Below, one piece after another: positions 22,861 through 34,210 of a stretch of 64,000 nt of DNA. The DNA is from Trichopria drosophilae (taxonomy: Eukaryota > Arthropoda > Insecta > Hymenoptera > Diapriidae). The notes beneath the pieces are model-generated. The model had not been told where the DNA came from. It saw only the letters and a list, made by a program, of their open reading frames with translations, and made no database searches. Position numbers and translations under genes: made by a program. Every line of letters starts with the position of its first letter. Positions within the stretch are counted from its first letter, which is position 1. The stretch is taken from assembly GCA_030407085.1 (NCBI GenBank), contig CM059582.1, forward strand, positions 16,721,501-16,785,500, read 5' to 3'.

Positions 22861-23960
22861 AATAGTAAATAACTAAATAAATAATTAACTCAAAAATTAA
22901 TCAACAACATTAATCGAAAAGCTACACTATAATATAACAAATAAACAACGACTAACCAGCAGCTTAACAAACAAACAATTGAACAACTGAACAACGACTA
23001 AACATCAACTGAACAACTGAACCATTAAACAACGTTTAATCGGCAACTGAACGACTAAACATCTAAACAACAGAGCAGTGACTATACAGTAACTGACGAA
23101 TTAAACAATGACTAACCATCAACTGAACAACTGAACAGTTAAACTACTCCTAACCAGCATCAGAACAACTAAACATCTAAACAACTGAACAATTACTAAT
23201 CAGAAATTGAACCACTACTAATCAGAAACTGAACAATTATATAATGACTAAGTAACAAATGAACAATGACAAAACAGGAACTGAACAACTAAATATTTAA
23301 ATAACCAAACAACCAAACAACCGAACAATTAAATAACCAAACAACCAAACAACCAAACAACCATATTGCCAATCACAATGTCTAACAACTAAACAACTAA
23401 ACTACCACTAACTACAACTAAAAACAACTAAACAACTAAGCAACGACACTGTCAAACAACTAAACAACTAAACAGCTAAGCAACTAAACAACTAAACAAC
23501 TAAACAACTAAGCAACTAAACAACTAAACAACTAAACAACTAAACGACTAAACAACTAAACGACTAAACAACTAAACGACTAAACAACTAAACAACTAAA
23601 CAACTAAACAATTAAACGACTAAACAACTAAACGACTAAACAATTAAACGACTAAACAACTAAACCACTAAACAACTAAACGACTAAACAACTAAACGAC
23701 TAAACAACTAAACGACTAAACAACTAAACGACTAAACCACTAAACGACTAAACAACTAAACGACTAAACAACTAAACGACTAAACAACTAAACGACTAAA
23801 CAACTAAACGACTAAACAACTAAACGACTAAACAACTAAACGACTAAACAACCATACAATCAAATTACTAATCAACCAAATAACAAAACTGACAAACAAC
23901 TAAATAACCAAACAGCTAAACAACTAAACAACTAATCCACCAAACGACCAATCAATTAAT
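22861..23960 (+). repeat. Octamer minisatellite (CAACTAAA family), about 1.1 kb
   Basis: The period is 8 bp. From about 23440 to 23850 the array is almost pure CAACTAAA, and from about 23537 it alternates with CGACTAAA, creating a 16-bp higher-order unit. Flanks are decayed relatives arranged in blocks: CAACTGAA-type units at about 22980-23290 and CAACCAAA-type units at about 23305-23365. Because 8 is not a multiple of 3 and TAA (TTA on the other strand) recurs, no frame can stay open on either strand. The plus strand carries almost no G outside the CGACTAAA units. Confidence 0.95.
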
Positions 23961-25189
23961 CTACTTAACCAAACCCCTACACAAAGATCGCACAGACGAA
24001 CAATCCAACAAAGTTTAAAAGAAATTTTCTTTACGCTGTTCTGATTGTACATCGTCATTTATATTTATACTGTGTATGATTATGAGGGAAGAAATTTGTT
24101 CATTGCAAATTCACTTATTTTTAATGTCTGGCTAAAGTCTGATTTTTAAAATAATAATTAAATGTAATAGTTATATCTAAGTAATTATAAAATTGTTTAC
24201 CATAACCCAATCAGAAACATAAAATCTATGAAAATAAAAAATTAATAATTTTAATTAATTAATAACTATCTCCTCAATTGACATTCCTTGTGAATTTTAA
24301 ATTCTTGTAATGAATTGAAGCAGCAAATTATTTACCAGTTTTTGATAAGTTTTAGTACCTTTTTTTTCATAAAGTAATCGCAAAAGATGTGCAATTATGA
24401 TATTTGAACGATTTGTCGTGATATAACATTGACACTTACATTTTGTAAGTTACGTAATAGCAAAAAGTGTTTATAAATTATATATTTAAGTGTGTTAATT
24501 TGAACAGGTAATTTCGGAATCCCAAGCATTTCATAAAAGAAAAACGAACTGGTGATGTAAAGCTACCCCTTTGGTGCAAGTTTAGGAGTAGTTTCAAAAC
24601 ATGTTTGCAGTTGAAATAGCGAAGCTTTGTGGGCTTCAGCGAAATAACAGAAAGGAGGGGGTAAACGCATTATGCTTAGTTGTGTTTCAAATATCAAATT
24701 TGCTCAAAATAATAAACAATTAATAATTAATATTTCAAATAATTATGAAGCAGGATGCTCTATGTTTAATCGAAAAGAGAACATGTTTATATTAAGCTTA
24801 ATATAAACGGCAAGTGGACAGAAAATACTTGATACAAACATTTGATGAAAGCGAAACAAGTAACTATTTGACATAGTTGAGCTAACTGTACATTACGTAA
24901 TAAAAACGTAAATAATATTGTTTAATTTATATTAATATGAAACTTAAATTTTAAAAAACAAATTTCTTAAATAAGCATAAAAATGTCGTTTACAAAAGAC
25001 AAAGAATAAAGTAACAATAATTTACACAATTTGCCTTATAATGAATCAAGATGTAATATATAAAATAATATTAAAATTTTTTTCTTTAAAAAAATATTTT
25101 TTAACAATAATTGTTACGGTAGTGAATGACATAAATCCTTCATATTTTATCATTTCGTATTAAAAAAAACGAACACGAAAATTGCGATG
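23961..25189. other. AT-rich non-coding stretch
   Basis: No gene is seen. It contains the perfect palindrome listed at 24785-24808. Confidence 0.6.
24785..24808. repeat. 24-bp perfect palindrome
   Basis: GTTTATATTAAG followed directly by its exact reverse complement, with no spacer, and AAGCTT at the centre. It stops abruptly at both ends. Confidence 0.95.
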
Positions 25190-25240
25190 TACTCGGACTC
25201 GAACCCGGAACCTATCCATTGCTTCTTCACTTCTCGAACA
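25190..25240 (-). other. tRNA-like B-box sequence, SINE relic
   Basis: On the minus strand GGTTCGAGTCC (25205-25195) is a perfect match to the pol III B-box consensus GGTTCGANTCC, preceded by CCGG as in a tRNA T-stem and by AGGTT in the variable region. Only about three T-stem pairs survive and no convincing A-box or anticodon stem is found. A T-run follows on that strand near 25170-25163. It resembles the relic at 21182-21238 in the AGGTNCCGGGTTC segment, so the two may share a family. Confidence 0.45.
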
Positions 25241-27178
25241 AGACAATTTATATAGAATGTTGTAAAATGGTTAATATTGGAGGGATTGTGGGAGCAAAAT
25301 AATCCCTCTTTTTTATAACAATAAACAACAATGAAGGAACCTCCACATTGAAGCTCCGCCCCCTGGCCCCCAATATTTATGCTGGCCTACCATTCAACCG
25401 TGCATCGAAAAGTGATATTAATTATTCGAGATCATTTATGTACCTTATTGTGAATACGAGTAGTATCCAACAATTGAGTTATTATTTGTAAGTATAAGGT
25501 AAAATGTTGAAATTTACAATAAGTTTATAGCATTGTGTATAAAAATGATTGAAGTTATCCTTAAAAAAGGACCTGTCATCTTTGTTTTTATTTAACAAAT
25601 ATTTTCAAATATGACACCAAAATATTAATGAAACCACGTTTTTGTTCATTTTTTAAAATGACGACTTCGACATTGCTGATCGTCAAATACACCAGAAACG
25701 TAAGTACTTTATAAAGTAAGGTCGTTTTTCTATACTTGTACTGAATTGTAAAACAATGAGATGATAAATAAAATGATCGAAATCAAGAAAAAGTTTTATT
25801 AATTAGTAATCGATCGTCACAATCAATTACATCATGCTGCCAATGATGATCGAAGAAATTGAAAATATATCCAGGAAGTCCGAACTTGATTAAATTATAC
25901 TCTTAAACGCCCCAGAGATAATGAATTCGAAACGAACATCCAACAATGGTAAGTAACGAATATGATTGATCGTATAATCGATCGATCGCCGGAACATCGA
26001 TTAATTTTGACAAAGAGCGGAATACATTGAATATGCTAAAGTATGTTTTAAGAGGGCGCCAGGTGTCGATAGTGTAAATTAGTCTCGCCTTTCATTCAGG
26101 AAAATGGAAACTGCGTCATCTGCGAGAAAAAACGCGAGCTCAACCCTTTATAACGAAGCCGCTATCCCTCGCTGCGGGGTGGATATAAATTAAATTACTT
26201 TTTCTAATACGCCGCTGCGAGTGTACCGGCCTTTATTTCCCCCTTTTCCAGCAGTCCATATTTGCATCCCAGGTAGCATCGAACTCTGCTATAGGCATGC
26301 AATAAAAAATGCATCCTGCTACTTTGAATTTACCCTCTGTGTTTTACGTACCTTGAGTTTTGGCTCTTATTTGACGAATGAAAATTGTTTATTTTTGCAA
26401 TTAGTTAATAGAATACAAGTAATAAAGAAAGTGATTTTCTTTTCCTTCCTTGCTTAATCCATTTCCTCCTGAAAATCCAAAATTTTGAAACAATAGTCGT
26501 GTATTTTGATAATAAAAAATGCAATACTGATGCTCGTGAAAATAGCAATAACGTAATTTTTATCAGCCTTTATGCTTCGCCAATTAAATTTAAAAGAAAT
26601 TGTATCATCAAAATGATGGCGCCAAGATGATATCAGAAAGTTGGATCATGTCATTATCTCACACAAATTTCAATTATTGGAAGATTTAACGACTGAAGAA
26701 AATGAAGAAGTCAATGAAAAAGGATGGAGAAGTGATGATAACCAATTGTGCATTCCTAACCTCAAAATGATTGAGTTCCAACCACAAACTTTTTGTGGTA
26801 TCATAAGACCTGTTTTACCTGAATTATTCATGTATTTCGCATGTAATAAACTTTTTGTACCGTTTTTTTCAATTCTATTTATAAATTTACAAAAGATTGC
26901 ATAAATTCACCATGTTACAGCGTCATACTTGCATTTGTACATAAGTGCATTTCTTGTATTAAGTTTTATCGTTTGTCCTATCCAAAGTTGTACCTCGTCC
27001 CGGGCATTGTTCGGCAAGAATCGTCAAGCCTCGAAACGCTTCGGTTAAAAACACGTTCGGGACAGACGTAAACAAATATACGGAAGTTGTGACAGTGAGG
27101 AGATATGACCATCCCCCGCCATTTTGAAAGACCGTATAACTTAGGACGGGTTTCGAATGTAAATAAATAATACATTAA
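25241..27178. other. No gene seen; G+C islands at 26040-26260 and 26990-27150
   Basis: Both islands are CpG-rich. A hydrophilic frame at 26641-26904 begins at TTG and has no splice support. ATGAATTCG... followed by G|GTAAGT near 25921-25952 could be a short first coding exon, but nothing else supports it. Confidence 0.5.
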
Positions 27179-27262
27179 CAGTCAACCCTCCGTAATTGTA
27201 TCCCACCATAAATGTTGTCTTTCTAAACCCATCCGTAATTGTCGTCCCTAAATATTCCGTAA
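27179..27262 (+). mobile_element. Probable left end of a pogo/Tigger-like element
   Basis: CAGTCAACCCTCCG after TTAA resembles the CAGTCAACCCTC termini of Tigger/pogo elements. CCGTAATTG occurs three times within 85 bases (about 27190, 27230 and 27257). No matching right terminus is found before 27400, so the element is truncated or its end has decayed. Confidence 0.4.
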
Positions 27263-27340
27263 TTGGGGTTCAGGTTCTATCAACTGTTTCATACATGGGG
27301 AAGGGGGAGATAGGGACGGGAAGAGCTCACAAGCATTTAT

Positions 27341-27351
27341 GGGGGGGGGGG
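27341..27351 (+). repeat. Run of eleven G
   Basis: Eleven consecutive G within a purine-rich G block (27296-27365). Such a run is rare in this AT-rich window and can form a G-quadruplex. It is also a spot where assembly length errors are likely. Confidence 0.9.
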
Positions 27352-27379
27352 CGGAAGGAGGGATGTAGATCTAGATTTC

Positions 27380-28732
27380 TAAATTAACAGGAGAATTTTC
27401 AATAAATTCTTAATAATACGTATTTTTTTAGTTATGTACAATGTTAGCACAGCGTGTTCTCTTTTTTCATACGTTGCTATTTTGTATTCTTCTATTCCAT
27501 CTTTCAATTTCCTTTTTGATCGTTCAATATATAAGCCATCAGTGTTTTTGTATTTGTAGAACAATGATGTTAGAAATTTTGAATGAATTAATTAAAAATT
27601 AATATAATTTATAAATAAAGTTTATTATATTAAGACATTATAATTTGTTAATGTATACTTACTATACTGATCGTTGAATAATACTTGGAAATGTGAAAAT
27701 CAAGTAAACGTAACAACGGACACGACAACAGGCGAAATAATAGGAATGAAAATTTATTGTTTCTGGTGATATCGAGATCTTTCAGGGTATTAACAGAGGA
27801 TGGGTGAGAATTAAAATTATAGTCCAGACGACACTCTCGATTCGAGACGATTAAACGGCAGATTCAGATTTCATAATTGCCCCATCCCAAGACAAGACTA
27901 CTTTGGAGACTGTATCGAGACCAAGACGAGAATAAATTTTATACAGTCTCCCCTCGGCGCGACCGAAACACTAGAAATATAGTTGATCTGGTATCATCTA
28001 AAGTTGTCGATAAGTTGCAAAGATTTTATTGTTCTCTCTCTTTAAACAATATGTAATATTTTAAGCAATATTTATATTGAAGACAAAGTTATTTCACTTA
28101 CTACATCTATGTAGATTACTTTAATTGTAATAAAATAAGAGATGTTAAAGCTTAAAATAAAAATATTTGTTTATCGTTGAAACATTATTTATTACCCTTA
28201 GTTGAAGGAGCTTTCTTTAAATGAAATAAATCATTTTTGTGCAGAAATTTTGAAAAAAATATCACTGAAGCCACAATTCTATAAAATTCATGTATTCTAC
28301 CTAAAAACATAATTATATGTAGAATAATTTCACGATTTAAGACACTTATAAAACATTATCAGTTTTAAAAAAACTTTTAAAATGAATTTTGAATATAGAT
28401 TGAAACAGATTGAAATCTTAGGTACAAGAATAAATAAAGATGATTTTTTCGTACGACATAAAAATTCCACGTTGATTCATTTGAGATAAAATTTCAGTTG
28501 CTAAGTTGGTCTAACAGATTCTCGGCTCTGTTGGAGATGGATTTCTAAACTCATATACAAGTTGACTGTTTGCTTGTATCAATTTTACTCCTATATGGAG
28601 TACACAAGATTATAGTTTTAAATCAAATGATAACACAAAAGATTTTATCTTTCTTAGAATGGAAAGTTTACTGGACTCCTCCGTACCTTAAAGTTCATAA
28701 AATTTTCATTAATGCAATTTTAGAACGTTCAC
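27380..28732. other. AT-rich stretch, no gene seen
   Basis: No gene is found. A short G+C-richer section at 27710-27970 holds the inverted repeat listed separately. Confidence 0.6.
27905..27951. repeat. Perfect 11-bp-arm inverted repeat
   Basis: GGAGACTGTAT (27905-27915) and ATACAGTCTCC (27941-27951) are exact inverse complements separated by 25 bases. The loop contains a shorter CGAGA/ACGAG echo. Confidence 0.85.
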
Positions 28733-29135
28733 TTACACTCTAAATATCTCACAGTCACATTTTAGCTCGACTTAAGTACGACTTTATTTCAAGTGAATTT
28801 GTAGAAGAAAAAATATCACCTTAAAAAAGCGATGATTCTTAGCAACCTAACCTCTAAACCCAAATCCGATTTTTGCCATACATATATTGATTAATTTTTC
28901 GACTTGAAAAAATGTTTTAACTTGTTGTCATTGCTTCATTGAGGTATTAAGTTTTTTATAGAATTCCACCCACACAGATATATTTTTTTCAAATGGTTTT
29001 ATTTACAATTTTGAATTTCACTTTAATATGAAGAGAAATTTGACTTTAAAAGGGTAGCTGAACTCTTACTCTTTTAAGGTGAAATTTACTACAATGAAGT
29101 CACTTAATTTCGACTCAAGAGAATTTAAAGTGTAA
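28733..29135. mobile_element. About 400-bp MITE with long imperfect terminal repeats
   Basis: The left end TTACACTCTAAATATCT is mirrored by AGAATTTAAAGTGTAA at the right end (29120-29135). Inverted similarity, including GACTTAAGT/ACTTAATTTCG and TTCAAGTG/CAC-type words, extends about 60 bases inward with mismatches. No coding frame lies inside. Flanking target duplication is not clear. Confidence 0.6.
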
Positions 29136-29930
29136 AGCGTTACCAAGATAATAAATAATAACATTTTCCAATCATCTTAAGTGAATTGCAAAATTTAAGA
29201 ACTTACTATCTAAGGTATGCTGCCTCTAATTACTTATATTATATGCATCTGTACTGTTACTATGTAAATAATTACGGTCTCGAACACTATATTGGCTCAT
29301 TACGTTAAGTACTCCCAGCTAGTAATATAGGAAGCATATTAGGGTGTACACAAATACTGACATTTTCAGAGGAATAAACTATGACATATTAGGGAATTTT
29401 CCAAAAAATTAAAATAAAGATAACTGCAAGAAGATCCCACCATCACATTACAGTAGTCCATAAAACAGGAGTAATCGTTAAATAATTGTAATATGAAATG
29501 TTTATTTATTATAATTGTTCTCCAGGTAAAACTTAGAATGGAAACGTAACAAGTCCTTAACAACCAGTACATGAAACATGACCCTTTGGCACAAAAAAAT
29601 TGATATTGTTTCGGAACGACACTGCAGTATCCCAGGTAGACGCTGATGTGCCCACATGCATATTGATTCCGCGCAAAAGGGTTCAAGCTGAAAGAGAATG
29701 CTCGTAGGTAAATTCATCGTTACGTAATAGAAAAAGGGTTTTGAAATTGAAAAGGGACTGAGGAAACCCTTTCTACCTGAACCCCACCCGAGGAGGTCGC
29801 CTCAGGTAAAAGATTTTCGGTCCTATCACACCTCTTGCGAGACGATATAACTTCCTCCGATCCTGGTTCAGTTGCGTTTCACACCCGTTAACTCCAAGAT
29901 CGACTGGCACTTGCGTCTAACATCATTCAG
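29136..29930. other. No gene seen; composition rises after about 29750
   Basis: AT-rich up to about 29740, then G+C-richer up to the exon candidate at 29931. Overlapping minus-strand frames at 29366-29717 are not supported. Confidence 0.5.
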
Positions 29931-30021
29931 AAATGGTGCCCCAGGATGCTGAAGATCATCTCCGAAGGGTAGTGCGAAAGGGTTATTCCATCCAAGTGCA
30001 TTTTATCCATCGACCTGGAAG
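29931..30021 (+). CDS. Candidate 91-nt exon beginning at an ATG
   Basis: GTCTAACATCATTCAG ends at 29930, combining a consensus-like branch point (CTAAC) at a good distance with a 3' splice site. Three bases later ATG (29933) opens a frame, MVPQDAEDHLRRVVRKGYS and onward to HRPG, which runs to GGAAG|GTGATA at 30021. If unspliced, the frame ends two codons later at TGA (30023-30025). The other two frames are closed within the segment. The peptide is charged and polar, and unrecognised. Either a short coding exon or a 30-residue peptide is possible; the donor is weak. Confidence 0.18.
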
Positions 30022-30358
30022 GTGATATTGAGAAGGTTCGTTAGTTGGTTGATTAATTGTGTTGGTTAACTGTGTTCATTAAATGCGCTAAGACAGGTGT
30101 TTGTTGTTTATGTATCGTAAAAGTGAATTTATATAACGTGACGTCGAATCTCGGTGATGTTTCGTTTTATGACGCCTTCAATCAGAATTGTTGCTAGAGA
30201 TACTTCTCCTAAGTTGGGATATGATATTCTTGTCAAACTTCAAATCATATAGATTGTCTGAGTCATTGCGACTAAATTTGATGGGTGGGAAAAGATAACT
30301 CTGGTATTATTTGGTAATGTCTTACGCCGTAAAAACAAAATGTCTCAAAGTTTCTAAG

Positions 30359-30442
30359 TTCAAGAGTACTAGACACCAATGTGCCTCATTTGAAGACAAA
30401 AGTGACTCATTTCAAGACACTTTGGTGTCTCATTTTCTTGAA
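30359..30442. repeat. Small fold-back with internal direct repeats
   Basis: TTCAAGA...GACACCAA (30359-30379) and its inverse TTGGTGTC...TCTTGAA (30422-30442) match at 15 or more of 21 positions. Between them CTCATTTGAAGACA and CTCATTTCAAGACA are direct repeats. Confidence 0.65.
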
Positions 30443-31962
30443 ATCAAAATATCAGTCTTATACAGGTTAAAGAAATGACATTCGGACAAATTTTGGATAA
30501 TTTTGATACAGCGGGGATATAGGTAGAGCGTTTAACCTGGTGCACAGATTGTTATGTTTCGTTGCACTTGGTATTTTCTTTCTCTCGTCATATGTTTTCA
30601 AGTAGTGCAAAAGTGTCTTCGACCTTTTCCTTCTTATAATAAAATTAGACATAATTAATATCAGTTTATCTACCACGAATTATTTTGTCGGTAAAATTTA
30701 TTCCGAGGTATTTAGCGCAAGAAGATGAGTAACTTTGTTGGTATATTTAAGTGCTTGCCATCAGATCGGTGAAATGTGCGTCAGAATTTATTTCAATTAC
30801 TAACGTTTTTTTATTTTGAGAAAATCTGTGATTTTTCAAAATTCAAGGTTCATTTTCTGCATATTTTGCTGTGAAATTTCAAGATTAAGATACGATATAA
30901 TCTTTTGTTAATTCAATTTAGTTTTTTAATTAAAATCAGTGATAGGTAATAGAGAAATGGAAAAAGTGTCTTTCATTTTTCCATTAATATATTATAATGT
31001 AACGTTTCCTAATGGTAATTTTGCAATGATAAAAACTGCATATGGCATTCAGAAAAGTCAAGCAATCCTTTTTTTAATTCTAAATTCTAATTCCCTATTT
31101 TGATATTATAATTAATAAAATAAAATTAGGAGAGGTTACTTCTAAGAAAACAAAATAATAGAATTAAATTTTACAGTCGATCAAATAAATTGATATTTGA
31201 AATAAAATAGTAAAAGAAGTTCACTTACTTGTTATTAGTTTTCTGTAAGTTTGTTGATTTTTTTTTTCAACATTTTTTTTGCATGTTTTCCCCAATTTTA
31301 TTTTATAGGTTGTTTTTACTTTCATATTTTGCTCTGACTTTTATTAGGTTATGTCCAAAGTGTTTTCGTGTCTCTGTCCAGTTTTATTTCAGCAATCTGG
31401 TTTGGAAATTTCATAACCAATGTTATATTTTATTGTTTATCCAGTTTAAAACATCTTGTTATATGTTATTAGTTTCATGAAATACTATTTTTGCTAATTT
31501 GAGAATTTTTTCTAGAAATTGTTTTCGGTAATAAAAAAAAACTGACCAAATTTTAAACATTATTTTGCAACGTTTTTTCGACATTATCTTTAATATTTGA
31601 TTCCTCTTAATGCTGTAAGTTATTTTCTAACTGTCAAAATCTGATTCTTAATTGAAGAAGAAAATCGTAGAATGGAATGTGTTTATATAATAATATATTC
31701 GGTAAGTATTATTCTGTTTATTCTTATTGACGTTTATTTACAAAATTTTGACTTGGTATTTTTTGAAGATATTTTCATAACTTTCATCACTTTTAACAAA
31801 TTTTAGTTGCATTTCTTGTATTATGTTCGTGCTGATATTTGACCATTTTTACGTTTTTTTTGTGATAATTGAAAATATCACATCTTATATGAATCATTCC
31901 ATAATTTTGTAGCTTCTGAAGTAATGTCATTTTGAATACTTTCTATGTTTGAATTGGTTCAC
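30443..31962. other. AT-rich stretch, no gene seen
   Basis: Long T-rich runs and short chance frames only. Confidence 0.65.
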
Positions 31963-32174
31963 AGTGGGTTATTATTAATTAGTCATTTTAGCACTAGAAA
32001 ATAGTAAAAAAACTACTAATTTATTAATAAAATTCCACTAATCTAAAAATAGAAATTGAATATCTATATATTATTATTGAATACTTTAGTACACTTTGCT
32101 TTGAAGATTAGTAGCAAATTAGTAGTTTTCATTATATAGTAAAAATGATTACTAATTTGTATTAGTGACCCACT
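31963..32174. mobile_element. AT-rich MITE, copy 1 (about 212 bp)
   Basis: AGTGGGTTATTATTAATTAG at the left end is mirrored by TTGTATTAGTGACCCACT at the right. Inner words CTACTAATTTATT and AATTAGTAG also pair. A second member is at 32697-32867, with which it shares TIR sequence and internal TAGTA words. Non-autonomous. Confidence 0.7.
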
Positions 32175-32696
32175 TTTTAGTTTTTAATTATTATTTTTTA
32201 TTTGGAGATTAAGTTGTTTTTAATATTAATGTATAAATTTAGATACTTTTTTACCACCCTATAAACATCATTACAGCAAAAAAATTTCGACAACTGTAAC
32301 TATTTTTCTCGCGAAATCACCCATATGAACAGAATTTTTATTACTTGATAGTAAAGTAAGACAATTTTACTATTTCGTTTTAGATGTTAGTAGTTGAATA
32401 TTATACAAATATGTTAAATATTGAATTGCAGCATTTTTTGTCCATTTAGATAAGTTATGATCTATGTTTCAGACAAGTAATTATATTCATTTAGTTTTTC
32501 GTTAGCTTCTCTAATGTATTTTTGGATGCAACATATCTGCTCTTACAAAATTACAAACTATTTTTACATTACTGTTTTAATTATCTTGTTATAGTTTTAT
32601 TATAATTAATGTTCTTTAATTACACAATTAACTATGTACTAATTTTTATGTTACTCTCTAAACTTGAATTAATGAACAACGACTTATCTACAGCGA
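32175..32696. other. AT-rich spacer between two related MITEs
   Basis: No gene or repeat is recognised. Confidence 0.6.
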
Positions 32697-32867
32697 AAAG
32701 TGGGTTGATGAATATTAGCAAAATACTATTTCACTATTAAAATTTTACTAACCTACAAGTAGATATTGACTTTTTTAGTTTAGTAGTTTATAGAATTAGT
32801 AATAAATTAGTAGGTTTTGCTTTTTACTAGCAAAAATAATTACTAATTCATTTCGTGACTCACTTTT
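32697..32867. mobile_element. AT-rich MITE, copy 2 (about 171 bp)
   Basis: AAAAGTGGGTTGATG at the left end is mirrored by CGTGACTCACTTTT at the right, with inner pairing of TTAGTAGTTT/AATTTATTACTAATTC-type words. It is related to the element at 31963-32174 but shorter in the centre. Confidence 0.7.
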
Positions 32868-34090
32868 CATTTTCTTATTGTTAACTAATTCAGAATTAGA
32901 GAGTGATTATTCTAGTTCAGTAGACGGTATTTTTAACCAAATTTGTACCAGCCTGTTTCGTAATATTATAAACACATTTCAGAATCTAAAAATTCAATAA
33001 CAATAGAGTTATGTTCACGATCAAATTCAAAAAGTTTAGAAAATAAGTGACATTTTATGTGCAACATTTTTATGATTATAGTAAAAACGGTGGTCTATTT
33101 ACTTCGTTTTCAATTGTTACATTCAGTTTATATGATTCTAACATTGGTTTGTTAATTAAAGTTATTTTCACTAAATATTTTCGGTACTAAGAACATCCGT
33201 TTTGTGTAATTTTAAACGAGATAAACAGATTTCCAGTTCTAATATATTATATAGTATTTTAGTACTTTATTCCACGAGATTTGATAAATTATTCCACTTC
33301 TTATTCATTTGTCCAGTTTATATTTAAGTAGTTGAATGTTAATTGATTTATTTCACAATTATATTTTATGTTTTTTATCGTTTAAACAATCTTCTCAGTC
33401 AAACATTTAACCCTTATTCAGATCGATACTTTTATTCAATTATGTCTTTTTATTTTTCAAGAAATTTAAAATTGATTTTATTATAACTAAATTTATCTTC
33501 TTTAATTCGGGTTAGAAATGGACAGATACATTTTGCGTCATTATTAACCTTTCTGTAAGTTTTACATTTTTATAATCTCTCTTGTATCTGTCAGTTTAGA
33601 TTGATTTAAGTTAAAGGTTGATTAGTAATCAGGGACCGTCAATGAATTCAAGTACCAAATTTTGCGTTTAAAGAAAAATGTATGCTTCAAAGAATAATAA
33701 GGACGAGTGTCGTAAAAAACGTTGTTTAATTTTTAAAATACCTACAAGTGAAGTTTCCGGGTTTTAGTAGTCGAGAAAAACGTAGGCAACAATATACTTT
33801 TTATAAATTTTGATTTTTCACTTTTATTATAAAAATTGCATTAAGAATGTTGCCTGGATATATCTTCATTATAAGAAAATTGTACTTTTGTATATTAATA
33901 ACTTCGTTATTGTAAGAATTCCACAGATTTATAATTAATTACAGTATTATTCAACACTAATTTAGCCATATAGATGTTTATTAGCAAAAAAAGATAAAAA
34001 TTCGTTTTCTGATATAATGTTGCAGTAGATAGTCTGACATTCGTTATATTTAATAAGTTATTTATATTCATTGGAAAAAATATCGCGATT
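32868..34090. other. AT-rich stretch, no gene seen
   Basis: Nothing is recognised. Confidence 0.65.
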
Positions 34091-34210
34091 ATGGAAAAAA
34101 AAATGTCGGGGGTTATGGCTTGTGGTGCGGCGAATACGACACGTCGAGGCGATGTAGAAATTGGAGTGGTTGCTAGTGCTTGGTCAGCAGATATGGGGAG
34201 GCTACCCTAG
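34091..34210 (+). CDS. Candidate 39-codon small ORF in a G+C island
   Basis: ATG at 34091 opens 39 codons ending TAG at 34208-34210. The peptide begins MEKKMSGVMACGAANTTRR, continues with an Ala/Val/Gly-rich stretch and ends DMGRLP. It lies at the start of a sharply bounded G+C-rich island (34105-34320) in very AT-rich DNA. A TATAAAA (34292-34298) follows at the end of the island. No homologous family is recognised. Its small size makes chance likely; the compositional boundary is the reason it is listed. Confidence 0.13.
   Translation: MEKKMSGVMACGAANTTRRGDVEIGVVASAWSADMGRLP

Noticed and set aside
22861..23960. CRISPR-like array
   Set aside because: It is a contiguous 8-bp tandem repeat with no unique spacers, in eukaryotic-type DNA.
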